In this document: piece after piece, positions 8,816 through 21,300 of the stretch | Numbering within the stretch: the stretch's first letter is position 1 | Layout of the letters: every line of letters begins with the position of its first letter | Source: an uncultured Alphaproteobacteria bacterium | GTDB taxonomy: Bacteria; Pseudomonadota; Alphaproteobacteria; Rhodobacterales; Rhodobacteraceae | Length of the DNA stretch: 64,000 nt | Assembly: GCA_902573735.1 (NCBI GenBank) | Contig: CACGLH010000002.1 | Coordinates: 62,001-126,000 of the forward strand | Reading direction: 5' to 3' | Notes under the pieces: model-generated | Told to the model about the DNA's origin: nothing | The model's database searches: none | The model's input: only the letters and a program-made list of their open reading frames with translations | Position numbers and translations under genes: made by a program

Positions 8816-8957
8816 AATCAGCCAAGAAATGAAAAAACTTCAACGTAAATAACATATAAATAATTTTATCTTATAAATTTAAATTACTTTTATTCTAAAT
8901 TGAGAAAGGATAAAAGTTAGATATGAATTTTAATCATTAAATGTTTTTAAAGTAATA

Positions 8958-11900
8958 ATGGCTATTTTATTAAATGGCAGTACTTCTGTTTCAGTTAGTG
9001 AGGCGTCTCCAGGCATAGAGTTAGGTACCTTAAGTGGTGGAAATGGGACTTATCAGTTATACTTTAGTGATGATACTTATACTGAAATATTTAATACAGA
9101 TCCCTCCAATCCTCAAAATATTATTGGAAATACACTCACTCTAAGTAATGATTGGTTCCTTGATTTTGAAACAAAAAAATTCACAAAATTTGTAATCAAT
9201 CATCAAAATGGCAGTATTGTAAATTATACCAATGCTTACCGAAGTTTTGAAAATGAAGGAGAAAACCCAACAGTTCGTATTAAAAGTGGTAATGAAGACC
9301 AAATTTTTACCATTTCAATAATAGATAAAGATGAGACAGTTTTAGTTACAACTCCTACACCATTAATTCAAAATAGGTATGGCGAAGTTATTGCGCAAGT
9401 AAGTCCAGCAGATAATCATTTTTCTTCAGTATATTTTTTAGGAGATTCATTTTTAGAAATCTCAGGACAGAACCTTAAACTGAAAGATAGTTTTTATTAC
9501 TCTGAAAATGGTAAGATAATGAATAATGCTGGTTCCAGTTATAATACTTCGGAACCAAGTGAATTTTCAGATCTGAAATTGATTGTCAATTCTGGATATA
9601 CATTTGACAATTCCGATAACGATGAAAACGGATCTACAGATCTAGGATTTACAACACTACCTGTAAATAACTATTTATCCACTTTCTTTGGAGCATCCAA
9701 TATCAATACAACACCTCAACTAACCATAAACCCTATTAGTTTTACCGAAAGAGATTTTGGTGCATTAGTTGCTACTATAAATTATTCAGGATCCGAAACT
9801 TTAACTTATTCTTTTGAACATAGCTTTTTTGAAATTACGGATGGATCAAAAATTAAAATTAAAGATAACTATTTCTATGATAAAACGGCAGGTTTTATTT
9901 TAGACCAGGATGGTAGTGGTTATTCTGTTGAACTAAGTAATCCACTTAAGATTACAGCAACTAAAATAGACACTAATGACAAAATCATTACAGAGACAAT
10001 TAATACTTCAGAAATCCAATCTACTATATTCCAAAATAGTAATGTTGACGGCACAGCTCTTATTTCAGTTTTACCAGTTAATTTCTATGATAAAGAATTG
10101 GGTTCTGTCATTGCTAAATTGGAATATGCAGGCGATGAAGATGTTTTTTTTACTATACGTTCAGAAGGAAATGATGAACACGCATTTTTAGAAATGTCTG
10201 GATCCAACTACATAAAACTAAAAAATACTCATTATTACGACCACAATCGAAAGCACTTTACACAAAAGGATTTTACAAATACCTATAAGGTAGCTGACCA
10301 AGGAATAACTTATAATAAACTCAACCTTCTGGCTAAAGAAATTTCATCTGAAAAAAATATAGCCTCTGAATTAATTACATTTCAAGATTTTGCTTCAACA
10401 GTTTTTGCAGATAGTAATATTCTAGACAAAGATGAAAGCTATCCATTCGTTACAGATTTAAACTGGGTTGATCGATATGAAAATTACCCAAAAACTGGTA
10501 GAGAAGAATACCAAAAAAATATTGGTGAATATTGGGTTTTAGATGAAAACGAAACAATATCTTTTTCTTTTTTAGAACCAGGGGCGCCTTATTACGGAAG
10601 TTATCAAGAATTAGGAGGTATTGTAGAACCTAATGATGCCTTTAAAGAGGCTGGAAGAAAAGCGTTTAATGTCATTTCATCCTTTTCTAACATTACCTTT
10701 AAAGAAATTACTGAAACAGAAAATGTTGTTGGTGATCTACGTATAGGTATAGTTGATAAGGATCATTTTGGAATGTCTTTATCCTACGCAGCTTATTCCC
10801 AATCTGTTTCTCATAGCCCAACTGGTGGAAACATTTTCTTCAATGGAACTATGGACCAAAATAATGATGGATTATGTGATTTTAAACAAGAATCTCTAAT
10901 GTCTGTAAACACATGGAATTTTGTAACTTTCATGCATGAAATTATCCATTCATTAGGTTTAAAGCATCCATTTGATGTTTTTGACTCAACAGACCAGGAG
11001 GAAGGTCAAGCAAATGTAGTTTCTAAACAGTATGATCAATATACTCATACGATTATGTCTTATTCTCCATTAAGAAATGAAGATCCTTATAATATAGAGT
11101 ATGATGGAATAACTTTAAATGGATTTGGATCCAAACAATATTATCCGGCAACACCTATGCTTCATGACGTCATGGCGTTACAAGAAATGTATGGTCTAAA
11201 CCCGTCTAATGAAAATTCAGACACACTTTACTCTTTTACTCCTGAAGCACCACCATTTGAAATAATATATGATACTGGTGGAATTGATACGCTTGATTTA
11301 AGTTCCCTTTCAGGAGGATCCCAAATCGATTTAAATGAAAATCAATTATCTAAAGTTGGGTCTAATTATCTAATACCTTTTAAAACTGATAACTCCGGAA
11401 CTTCATATGGAACCGCTCAAGGTTCCCCATTTTCTATAATAAAAGGAACTGAAATTGAAAAAGTTCTTCTACCGTCAGGTCCCTCTGATATCAAGAGTGG
11501 AAATTACAATACATATTTTGTAGGGAAAGAGAACAGTGTTATTAATGCCCATTTGGATAATACTGAAATAAGCATAAAAGCATCTGGCTTAGCTGACGAT
11601 ACTTTAACACTTAATCAAACATCAACCCTTTGGGGGACAGACTATGTTGCTAAACATGTAGGGAATAATGGAATTGGCGCTGTAGAAGAGGAAATTCGTC
11701 TATCCCAATATCTGAAACACGACCTTACCATTGATCTAAGTCTTGGAACAGATACTATAAAAGGTACCTATGGGAATGATGCTCTGTTTCTTCAGAATTT
11801 CGCTACCAATGGAAATACAATATATAATGAAGATACTGGAAGATCTTCAAATTTTGATAGAATTATTGGAGTAGAAAATATTCATCTATCAGAAGGAGAT

Positions 11901-12299
11901 AACTTTTTAGATTTAACCAGTACTGTAAGTTCATTATCTGGACAGGATCTTTTAATTTCAAGTGGATCTGGAAATGATATTTTGTGGCTAAGTGATGCAG
12001 ATGAAATTGTAAATAGCGGGAATGGAAATGACAGAATAATTTTAAACGGAGGTACGGATACCCTATCAACTGGATCTGGAAATGATGTGATTTATTTATC
12101 AAATAATACTGGAAATATTGAAATCTCTGATTTCGACACATCCACTGATCAATTTATATTTTCATGCTCATCTCAAAATATATCAGTTATTGAAAACCAA
12201 ATTACAGCTTCTAATTCTCTTGGAAATTACACCGTAACACTGTTAAACAATCCAGATCTTTCCAATCTGGATAGCTTTTCCACTTTTTTAATTACTTAG
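8958..12299 (+). CDS. Serralysin-type (M10B) zinc metalloprotease with cadherin-like N-terminal repeats and C-terminal RTX region
   Basis: Secreted zinc endopeptidase, 1113 residues. The motif HEIIHSLGLKH at residues 660-670 fits HExxHxxGxxH (three His ligands, catalytic Glu661), and IMSY with Met700 is the Met-turn. PMLHDVMALQEMYG a little downstream is typical of serralysins. Before the protease lie three tandem repeats of about 110 residues (about 130-480), each with (G)xVIAxxxY / FLEISG / IKLKDxxYYD-like strands, probably cadherin-like. After it comes a beta region and a short RTX-like block (SGSGNDILWL, NGNDRIIL, GSGNDVIYL, about 1020-1080), fitting T1SS export. No signal peptide is seen. 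The family is usually about 480 residues, so this is a much enlarged form. It converges on the 3799-aa gene, 12 bases apart. No serralysin inhibitor gene is adjacent. Confidence 0.9.
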   Translation: MAILLNGSTSVSVSEASPGIELGTLSGGNGTYQLYFSDDTYTEIFNTDPSNPQNIIGNTLTLSNDWFLDFETKKFTKFVINHQNGSIVNYTNAYRSFENEGENPTVRIKSGNEDQIFTISIIDKDETVLVTTPTPLIQNRYGEVIAQVSPADNHFSSVYFLGDSFLEISGQNLKLKDSFYYSENGKIMNNAGSSYNTSEPSEFSDLKLIVNSGYTFDNSDNDENGSTDLGFTTLPVNNYLSTFFGASNINTTPQLTINPISFTERDFGALVATINYSGSETLTYSFEHSFFEITDGSKIKIKDNYFYDKTAGFILDQDGSGYSVELSNPLKITATKIDTNDKIITETINTSEIQSTIFQNSNVDGTALISVLPVNFYDKELGSVIAKLEYAGDEDVFFTIRSEGNDEHAFLEMSGSNYIKLKNTHYYDHNRKHFTQKDFTNTYKVADQGITYNKLNLLAKEISSEKNIASELITFQDFASTVFADSNILDKDESYPFVTDLNWVDRYENYPKTGREEYQKNIGEYWVLDENETISFSFLEPGAPYYGSYQELGGIVEPNDAFKEAGRKAFNVISSFSNITFKEITETENVVGDLRIGIVDKDHFGMSLSYAAYSQSVSHSPTGGNIFFNGTMDQNNDGLCDFKQESLMSVNTWNFVTFMHEIIHSLGLKHPFDVFDSTDQEEGQANVVSKQYDQYTHTIMSYSPLRNEDPYNIEYDGITLNGFGSKQYYPATPMLHDVMALQEMYGLNPSNENSDTLYSFTPEAPPFEIIYDTGGIDTLDLSSLSGGSQIDLNENQLSKVGSNYLIPFKTDNSGTSYGTAQGSPFSIIKGTEIEKVLLPSGPSDIKSGNYNTYFVGKENSVINAHLDNTEISIKASGLADDTLTLNQTSTLWGTDYVAKHVGNNGIGAVEEEIRLSQYLKHDLTIDLSLGTDTIKGTYGNDALFLQNFATNGNTIYNEDTGRSSNFDRIIGVENIHLSEGDNFLDLTSTVSSLSGQDLLISSGSGNDILWLSDADEIVNSGNGNDRIILNGGTDTLSTGSGNDVIYLSNNTGNIEISDFDTSTDQFIFSCSSQNISVIENQITASNSLGNYTVTLLNNPDLSNLDSFSTFLIT

Positions 12300-12311
12300 T
12301 TAATATAAATT

Positions 12312-15300
12312 CTATACAAAATTATTAGCATATCCACCATCTGTATCCCCTAAAAAGTACGCATTAAGAGATAAATCAGTACCTGCTGCAATTTCAAAAG
12401 CGTTTGATGCATTAGTGACTTGATTATTACTTGAATCATAGGTTGGAGCTGAAGCAGTAGAATCTCTCAGAATAACATAAGCGTCTGTTTTACCTATAAA
12501 CATATCATAGGCAGTTAGAACGTCGTCCATTCCTATACTACTATCGCCATTAGTAGCATATGTTACATTCGAAGCTATCATTTGATCAGCAGTTGGTGTT
12601 TTTAAACCAGCAAAAAAGTCATACATATCTAGGACATCTGACATCTGTAAAACTTGTTGCGTCAAGGAATAGTCAGCTGACTTTGATATTACAAATTTTG
12701 CTGAATAATTTCCATCATCAAGACTACTGACATCTAATGTACCAGAACCGTCTGAAGTTATTGTTCCAGCGTCGGAACCTGCAGATGTTGTAAAAGAGAT
12801 TGCTTTATTAGCTAACGCTACATCATTACCAGAACTATTTTGATTGAAGATCTTAGCTGTACAATTTACCCCACTACTTGCTCCAGACATGCCTTGTACA
12901 GTTACATTGCCAAAATCAACACTGGTACTACTTCCACCACGATCATTATCTCCCCAAGTTACAACACTACCATCATCCTTAATAGCAGAGAAGGCAGCAC
13001 TGGAAGAATAAAGCTGAGAAACCTTAACGGTATTATCTGCACTTAAAATTAAGTTATTACTCACTGAAGTACTGTCACCTCCTCCAGAAGTGTCACCCCA
13101 TGTAATTATAGAGCCGTCTGCTCTTAAAGCTGAAAAAGCCTTATCAGTTGCCACTATAGTAGTAACAGTTTTATCAACCACACCAGCGGAAACACTGCCA
13201 GAGGGGGCAGCGTCTACAGATATTGCCGTTACTGTCTTGAAAAATTCAGTACTTGAGGCTGTACCTGCATTAGCTCCAGTTATCTCAGCTGTCAAAGAAG
13301 CACCATCTTTATCAGTACCTGTAACCGTAAAAGTTCTTCCAGAGTCATCGCCTGAACTGGTAATCGAAACTCGCTGTGCATTTGTAAATGTTGCTGAAGA
13401 ACTCGAAATTAAGTCACCATCTAAAGTAAAACTCGTGTTAGACAATGTTTGTGTAGCTGCAATACAATCTCCGTCCAGAGTTCCATTAATAAGAGCTGAA
13501 ACACCACTACTATCTCCACCGTAGGAATTATATCCCCAAGTAACAACTTTTCCATCTTCACGAATGGCGGCGAATGCATTATTAGTAGCAAATATTTTAC
13601 TGACATCAAATGTTCCGTCCAAATCACTGGCTACAGCTGTAGAATTACCACCTGAATTGCCATCACCCCATGTAATTACAGAGCCGTCAGATCGCAAGGC
13701 AGCAAATGCATTATTCGTTGAGTAAATAGCTTTAACGTCCGTACCACCATTGATATTGCTGGCGACATCCGTGCTGGTTCCCCCGTTATTAGCATCACCC
13801 CAAGTAATAACAGATCCATCTTTTCTTAAAGCAGCGAAAGCAGAGGTTGTAGCATAGACCTGAACTACGTCGTGAACATCAGTATCCCCATCAATTTCAG
13901 TAGCAATGGAAGAACTGTCACCCCCTTCAAGAGAATTACCCCAGGTAACAACAGACCCGTCAGCTCTTATAGCCGCATAGGCAGATCCTGTGGCAACAAT
14001 ACTCGTAACCTGCTGAAAGTCAGCGTGTGTTGTTGTCTTAATTTTATTCTCAACACTACTGCTGTTTCCACCAAATGCACTTATACCCCAAGTAATAACG
14101 GATCCATCGGCTCTTAAAGCGGCAAAGGAGTTATTATTTGAGAAAATTTCTCTTACAGCTGACACAGATCCATCTAGATCCTCGTCAATTAAACCACTCG
14201 TATCACCACCAGTTCCTGGACTACCCCAGGCTACTACGGACCCGTCTGTCTTTAAAGCGGCAAAAGCATTGGGTGTCGATGCAATTTTAGAAACATCAAC
14301 TGTTCCATCAAGACTAGAAGCAATAGCAAAAGTCTGGGAAGCAATACTTCCAGCAGAAACCGAACCAGCTGTAGCACTATCAACCGATATTGATTCAACA
14401 ATTTTAAATAAGGTTGAACCTCTTGCAGTTCCAGCATTAGCCCCTGTTATTTGTTCTGAAATGTCACTACCAGCTGCGTTTTTTCCAGAAACCGTAAAAG
14501 TGCGAAGAGTATCATCACCGGCACTAGTAATAACAATTTTTTGAGGCTGACTAAATGTGGCAGAACCCCCTGTAGTTAATGCTCCTCCTAGGGTTAGGTT
14601 TCCACCTGCAGTCATTGTTGAGCTTTCAGAAAGACCGTCTAAATCCCAATTAGTACCACCAGACTCAGGATCACCCCAGGTAACAACAGAACCATCACTT
14701 AGAACAGCTGCAAAGGCATCACTATTAGAATAGATATTAGAGACACCACTTAAAGCATTAGCAACAGGACTTGTGTCGCCACCTTTTGCAGCATTACCCC
14801 AAGCAACAACTGAACCTGATGACGTCTTAGCTGCAAAGGCATAATCATTAAAAAAGGTACCCGCTTTATGACCAGGAAAAGAACTCTTAGGCGCAGAAGT
14901 AATTGTAACCGTTGGTGTTGAGGAATTACCGGCGTTGGCTGCGCTATTACTACTAATAGGATCAAAAATACTAAATTGAGCATAACCATTAGAATCATTT
15001 AATCCGTCACCGTCAGTGTCTTGTATCCAGTTTAGATAAGTTCCATTGGCACTACTTATTAATAAAAGAAAAGAATTTTCATTAGAATCATCTGAATCAT
15101 CAGTTAAGGTGGTAACACTTACCGTTTTTGTTGTTTCGTTTGCTCCAAATTCCAGAGCTGTTGTTGGAATGTTAGTATAATCAACATTTTGTTCAGCTGT
15201 ACCCCACCCAGTAGCTACATATGCCGTAGTAGTGGAGGTTGCTGTGCCATGCTTTGTTACAACAAAATTTATATCCTCTCCTTCATAAACATAACTATTA

Positions 15301-18300
15301 CCTTCAGCCGCTACTGTAAAATATATATCACTATTTTCTCCTCCAGCAGGAGGATCCTGAAGATATCCTGTTCCCCAAGCGTCATAATTATTAATAGCTA
15401 AATCAGCTTCTGATCTAAATAGATCAAGCCAAAAATATTCATTCCCCTCAGTAGCTGAATCACTAGTGGTTGAAACCGTAACAGTTTTTGATAGATCATT
15501 AGATCCTGTGAATGTGACGGCTTGTCCTGTAATGGCAGTATAATCACTTTCATCAGCAGAACTGGCAGTCGTACTGACATAAACTGTGGTATTAGTTGCG
15601 GTTCCACCACTTCTTGAAATTGTAAATACAAAATCTTCTCCCTCAGAAATAGGGTTTGAATAACTTCCAACGTTGGACACTGAATAAGTCCAATCATCCA
15701 ACGCAGGAGCTACTTGGTTGATGTAAGCTAAACTGTCGGTAGAAGATAGGCCCGCATCAGCATCTTGGGCGGTCTTATAAAGCTCCAAATAGAAAAATTC
15801 ATCGTCATCGTCAATAGTATCGTGGATTAAGTCAACGACTACATCAACTGTGTCTACATCCGATGCAAAATCAACTTGTAACTTATTTTTCGATTTAAAA
15901 TCTACGCCAGTTGTAGCTGTACCTGAAACAGTACTTACATAAACAGTTGAAGCATCCGTTGACCCTCCGTCTGAAATAGTAAAAGTAACCGTTTGATCTT
16001 CACCCTGCTGACTACTGTACCCACTATTATTGGTAATACTGTAGGTAATGCCTGCAGAAGCGATAGCAGCAGCATCTGCAATTGTTGCGGTGGCATAATC
16101 AAAATAATCCCACCCTTCCTCTGCGTCAGCCTCAGTATAAAAAAGATCGATCCAGAAAGTTTCATCCTCCTCTGCATCATCACCATCACTTAAAGTAGCT
16201 ATAGTAATGGTTTGTGCAGCATTACCAGAATCAAAATTTATAGCTGTGGCTTTTTGAGCTACATAATCTGTTTCATCTGCACTTCCAGCAGTTGTATTAA
16301 AGTAAATAGTGCTATCTCCAGCAGAACCGCTATCGACTGTTCTTGAAACACTCGCCGTAATATTGCCACCCTCTGCAGTACTTGCGCCTGAAGTAATGGA
16401 GATTGCATAGGAGTAAGTTGCACTGGAGCCACCTCCACCAGCAGCATCTTTTAAATAACCTGTTGAATAAGAATGATAATTAAAATCTTCTGCATCCGCT
16501 TTGGTTTTATAAAGATCCAGCCAAAAATCCTCTTCACCCTCCGTATCATTATCAGCGTAAGTCTTGACAGTGATTTCTTTTGAAGTCTCAGAAGCTTTAA
16601 AATCAACCTGCGTTAGATCTAATGATTTATAATCTTCACCACCGTAAGCAAGACTATCTGAGGTACTAACATAGACAGTTGAAGCAACATCTGTGCCTCC
16701 AGTATCATTAGTTCTTGTAATAGTAAAAACAATATCATTACCTTCTTCTGCTGCACTGATGCTAGTGGATGCTGAACTTGTGACTGTGTATGAATATTGA
16801 TTTACAGCGGTGGCCGCATCTGAATTATCTGTTAAATATCCAGCAGCCCAAGCATGATAATTGTAATCTTCCGCATCGGCTTTAGATTTAAATAAATCCA
16901 GCCAGAAATATTCTTCTCCCTCAGTCTCACTATCAACAGATGTGCTAACCGTAATCGTCTTTTGAGTTTCATCTGCTTTGAAATCAAGAGCTTGTGCATT
17001 TAAATTAGTTATATCACCGTCATCAGTAGTGGAATGGGTAGTTGTGACATAAACCGTAGTTGCCTGATTACTAGCACTACTATCATTTTTTGTTCGGGTA
17101 ATAGTAAAAATAATGTCTGTACCCTCTGAAGCAGCACTACCATAATCGTGACTACTTGTAATGGAATAGTCAAAATTATTAATCGCGTTAGCTTGAGAAT
17201 TATCGTTAGCAATATGTGCATTTCCATAGCTATGAAAATCACCATAATCATAATCAGATAGGGTTTTGTACAATTCTAAAGTGAGATACTCTTCACTCTC
17301 ACTCAAAGCATCACCTAAAGTCTGTACTTGAACTTCTGCAGTTTCTTGACCTTTTTTAAATTCAACAAGTTGCTGAGAAATTCCTATAAAATCATCATGG
17401 TCGGCTGTACCAGTTTCGGTACTAACATAAACTTGAGAAACTATGTCGTTAGCTTCATCAATTGCCTGATTGTCCACTCGTGATCGAGTAATGGTAAATG
17501 TTACTAATCCACCCTCTGTAGTTGCTGTACCTGAATTTCCAGTATCATTCAAACTGGAAATCTCATATTTGTAAGTACTTGCCGCTGTTGCTGCTGCGGA
17601 ATCATTAGCTATGTAACCTTGGTCCCATTCATAGTAGTCATAATTTTGAGCGTCCGTCAGCGTTTTATAGATATCAAACCAAAAATATTCGTTATCGTCG
17701 CTCTCATCATCAGCTTTGGTTGATACCGTAACAATTTTTGATGTCTCATCAGCTTTGAATTCAAGTACTTGATTAGTTATAACTTGAAAATCTTCATCAG
17801 AAGCAGTTCCAGCTGAGGTACTATAATAGATAGTAGTAGCTAGATCATTTCCACTGCCTGTTTTAGTTCTAGTAATAGTGAAGGTAATATCATTACCCTC
17901 TTTGACGCCCGCACCTGATGTATTGTGGCTACTCGTGACTGTATAGGAATAATTAGCGGCAGCATCGGTTGCATTGCTGTCGTTGGCAATGTAACCCTCA
18001 GCCCAGGCTTCGTAGTTATAGTTTTCAATATCAGCTTTAGTCTTATAAAGATCTAGCCAGAAATATTCGTCATCATCAGTAATCTGATCAACATTAGTTT
18101 TTATGGTTACTTCTTTGGTGGTTTCTGATTTTTTAAAATCGACAGCCAAAGCTTGCACACCAACATAATCATCTGCGTAAGCAGTCCCCTCAGATGTACT
18201 TACATAAACCGTGGTAGCTATGTCAGAATTGGTTATATCATTTCCATCTTCTCTTGCCCTCGTAATGGTAAAGGTAATTTCACCACCTTCGTTAACTCCA

Positions 18301-21300
18301 TTACCAGAAGTACCATGGGAACTTGCAACCGAGTACGTGTAATTGGCAAGCGCATCAGCCGCAGTACTATCATCAACAATATAACCTGTACCGTAATCAT
18401 GGTAATTATAACTATCAACGTCAGCTAGTGTTTTAAATAAATCAAGCCAGAAGTATTCCGCATCAGAAGATGTCGTCCCCTCATCATTGCTATCTAGTAT
18501 GGTACTGACAGTTACTGTTTTAACAGTTTCGTCATTTTTAAATTCCAAGGCTAGTTTATCAATAGTCGTGTAATCCTCAGAGTAAGCAGAACCATCAGCA
18601 GTGCTTACATATACGGTTGTTTTAGCATCTGAAGAGGTTATAGCTTGGCTGTCCACTCTTGAACGCGTAATAGTAAAGACAATATCTTTTCCCTCTTGTT
18701 GTGCAGCTGAATCACTACCATGTGAACTAGTTACAGCATACTGATAAGTACTAGCCGCATTACTGGAGGAAGTATCGTCAGCAATATAACCCTGGCCATA
18801 GGCTGCGTAATTACCCGAATCTTGGTCAGCTGCACTCTTATATAGATCAACCCAAAAATATTCATCATCATCTGTTTCTGAGTCAGCAAGCGTTTGCACC
18901 GTTACTTCTTTTGTAGTTTCTGTAGATTTAAATTCTACTTCAAAGAGATTAAGAGAGTTGTAATCTCCAGCCCCCGCTGTTCCATCACTTGTGGTGAGGT
19001 AAACTGTTGTGGCTGCATCCGTACCACTATCTTTAGTCCTAGTTATGGTGAAGGTTACTTCGCCACCTTCCGTAACCCCTGCACCTGAACTACCATGGGA
19101 AGAGGTAATGGAATAACTATACTCTGAAGATGTTCCCCCACTTGGATCCGTAATATAACCCGTGTCGTAAGCATACCAATTACCGGATGCAGCATCATCA
19201 TAAGTCTTAAAAACATCTAACCAAAAGTATTCTTTTCCTTCTGTTTCGGAATCGCTAACCGTTGTAACTTTAACCGTTTTACTTGTTTCCTGCGTGGCGA
19301 AAGACAAAGGAACTTTATCGATTGCAATATAGTCTTCAGTGTCAGCATTACCGGCCGTTGTACTGACATATACAGTACTTGGGGCCGCAGTACCTGTTTG
19401 TAAGGAACGAGTAACCGTAAAAGTAATCACGCCAGATTCTTCAACGGGATTGGACCAATTATAATCTTCAGCAGTAACAGTATAATTATAATCAGCAGCA
19501 GCTGCATTAGCAATATACGCTTGAGAGTGCTGGTAGTTGTCACCTGTCTGGGCATCTCCTAACGTCTCGTAAAGAAGTAAGTAGAAATCCTCTTCAGACT
19601 CATCACCAATCGCGTCACTTTTGGTAGTTACCGTTACGGTTTTGATTTCTTCCTTGTTGGCAAAATCAATTTGTAACTTATCTAATCCAACTAAGTCTTC
19701 GTCGTCAGTAGTATTATTGAGTGTGCTAAGATAAATAGTAGAAGCTTCTGCCCCACCTTCAGTGGTTCTAGTAATGGTAAAGGTTATATTTTCACCTTCA
19801 GTTTTAGCCGATCCAGTGGGACTATCATGCGTGATAGTGTAAGTGTGGGCTGTTGGTACCGCGACATCTTTTAAGTAGGCTTTAGAGTTAACAAAAGATG
19901 TTTCCGTTGTTTCGTTCATATAAAAATTAGCCCAAAGGTATTCATTAGCGTCAGTCACAGAGTCCGATTTTGTAGACACTGTAAAAGTTTTCTGGGTTTC
20001 GTGCTTTTTAAAAGATATCTCAAATTTTTCCTTTGGATCATAATCAGTATCTTTAGCTGTGGCATCTGAGGTATCAACAAAAATTGAAGCTGCCATATCA
20101 TTGGTATTAGTACGGGTAATTGTAAACGTAATGTCAGAACCCTCATTTGTACCATCGATATAACCAGCCGTTACACTGCCTGCAGTATCTCCACTTGCTT
20201 GGATTTGTGTAACGCTGCTGAATATCTTGGTTGACGTTGCAACACCTTTGTCTGTTCCTGCTAAAACTTCTGTTATAGTGTTGGCTGCTATACCTGCCTT
20301 AACCGTACCCGCTGTTGACGCGCCTGCAGTAATGGATGAGACAGACTTAAATAAATTTGTAGTCGTGGCAATACCGGTATCAACACCAATTAGTTGTTCT
20401 GTTTGCGCTCCACCATTAGCGTCTGTACCCACGATCGTAAATGTTACAGAACGATCATCACCAGCACTTTCTACAGTTATTTTGTGGGCATTTTCAAATG
20501 AAACTGCGTTTGCTGACCCTACAAGTGTTAAAGCACCACTAACCGTTGAAGCTGATACCTCAGAGACAGCCTCATCATCTTCAGTATCTTTACCTGTAAT
20601 GGTAAAAGTTATACCCGTATCATCCCCAACACTTGTTATAGAGACTATTTTACCCCCTAAAGTGGCAGCAGCACCTTCTAAACCTAAATTCTGGGCACCT
20701 GTGGAGTCTAGAGTTTGAGTAGTTGCAATAGCATCTGGATCACCGGTTGATAGTGATGAATTGGTAATTGTATAATAATCTGGATCAACATAAGTATCTT
20801 TAATAAAACCGGTACCAGTCGCTAAAACTGTTTGGTCATTAACATTGGTATATAACCCTAAATCAAAAAACTGGACAGGCTCTACCCAAGTATCTAACCT
20901 CGTTTCAACTTCAACATTTAATACCTTTTGGTTTTTGGAAAAAGTTAATGATTTACCCTGAAAACCATTGTAATCATCACCATTCATAGCTGTCTTGTCG
21001 ATGGTCGACAGATAAACTGTAGATTCCGTTCCTGAACCAGACCTCGTGATAGTAAAGGTAATATTTTGCCCTTCATCTGTCGCTGAATTTTCATCACCCG
21101 CATTGGACGTAATGGAATAATTATAATTCGGAGCCCATTCATCTTTAATATATGCCGTTGCCGTTTCAGGTGTTGTGGCATTGGCCGCATCTTCATAAAG
21201 ATTAACATCAAAAAACTCGTAACCCTCTTGCGCTGAATCACTAACGACATCAATGTATACTTTTTTCGTTGTCTCAATAGCTTTGAAGGTTACAGCGTGA

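Noticed and set aside
12312-12662. Polymorphic-toxin system with immunity gene at the 3' end of the 3799-aa gene
   Set aside because: The C-terminus is a conserved module shared with two other proteins, not a variable toxin tip, and no small gene follows in the same orientation.
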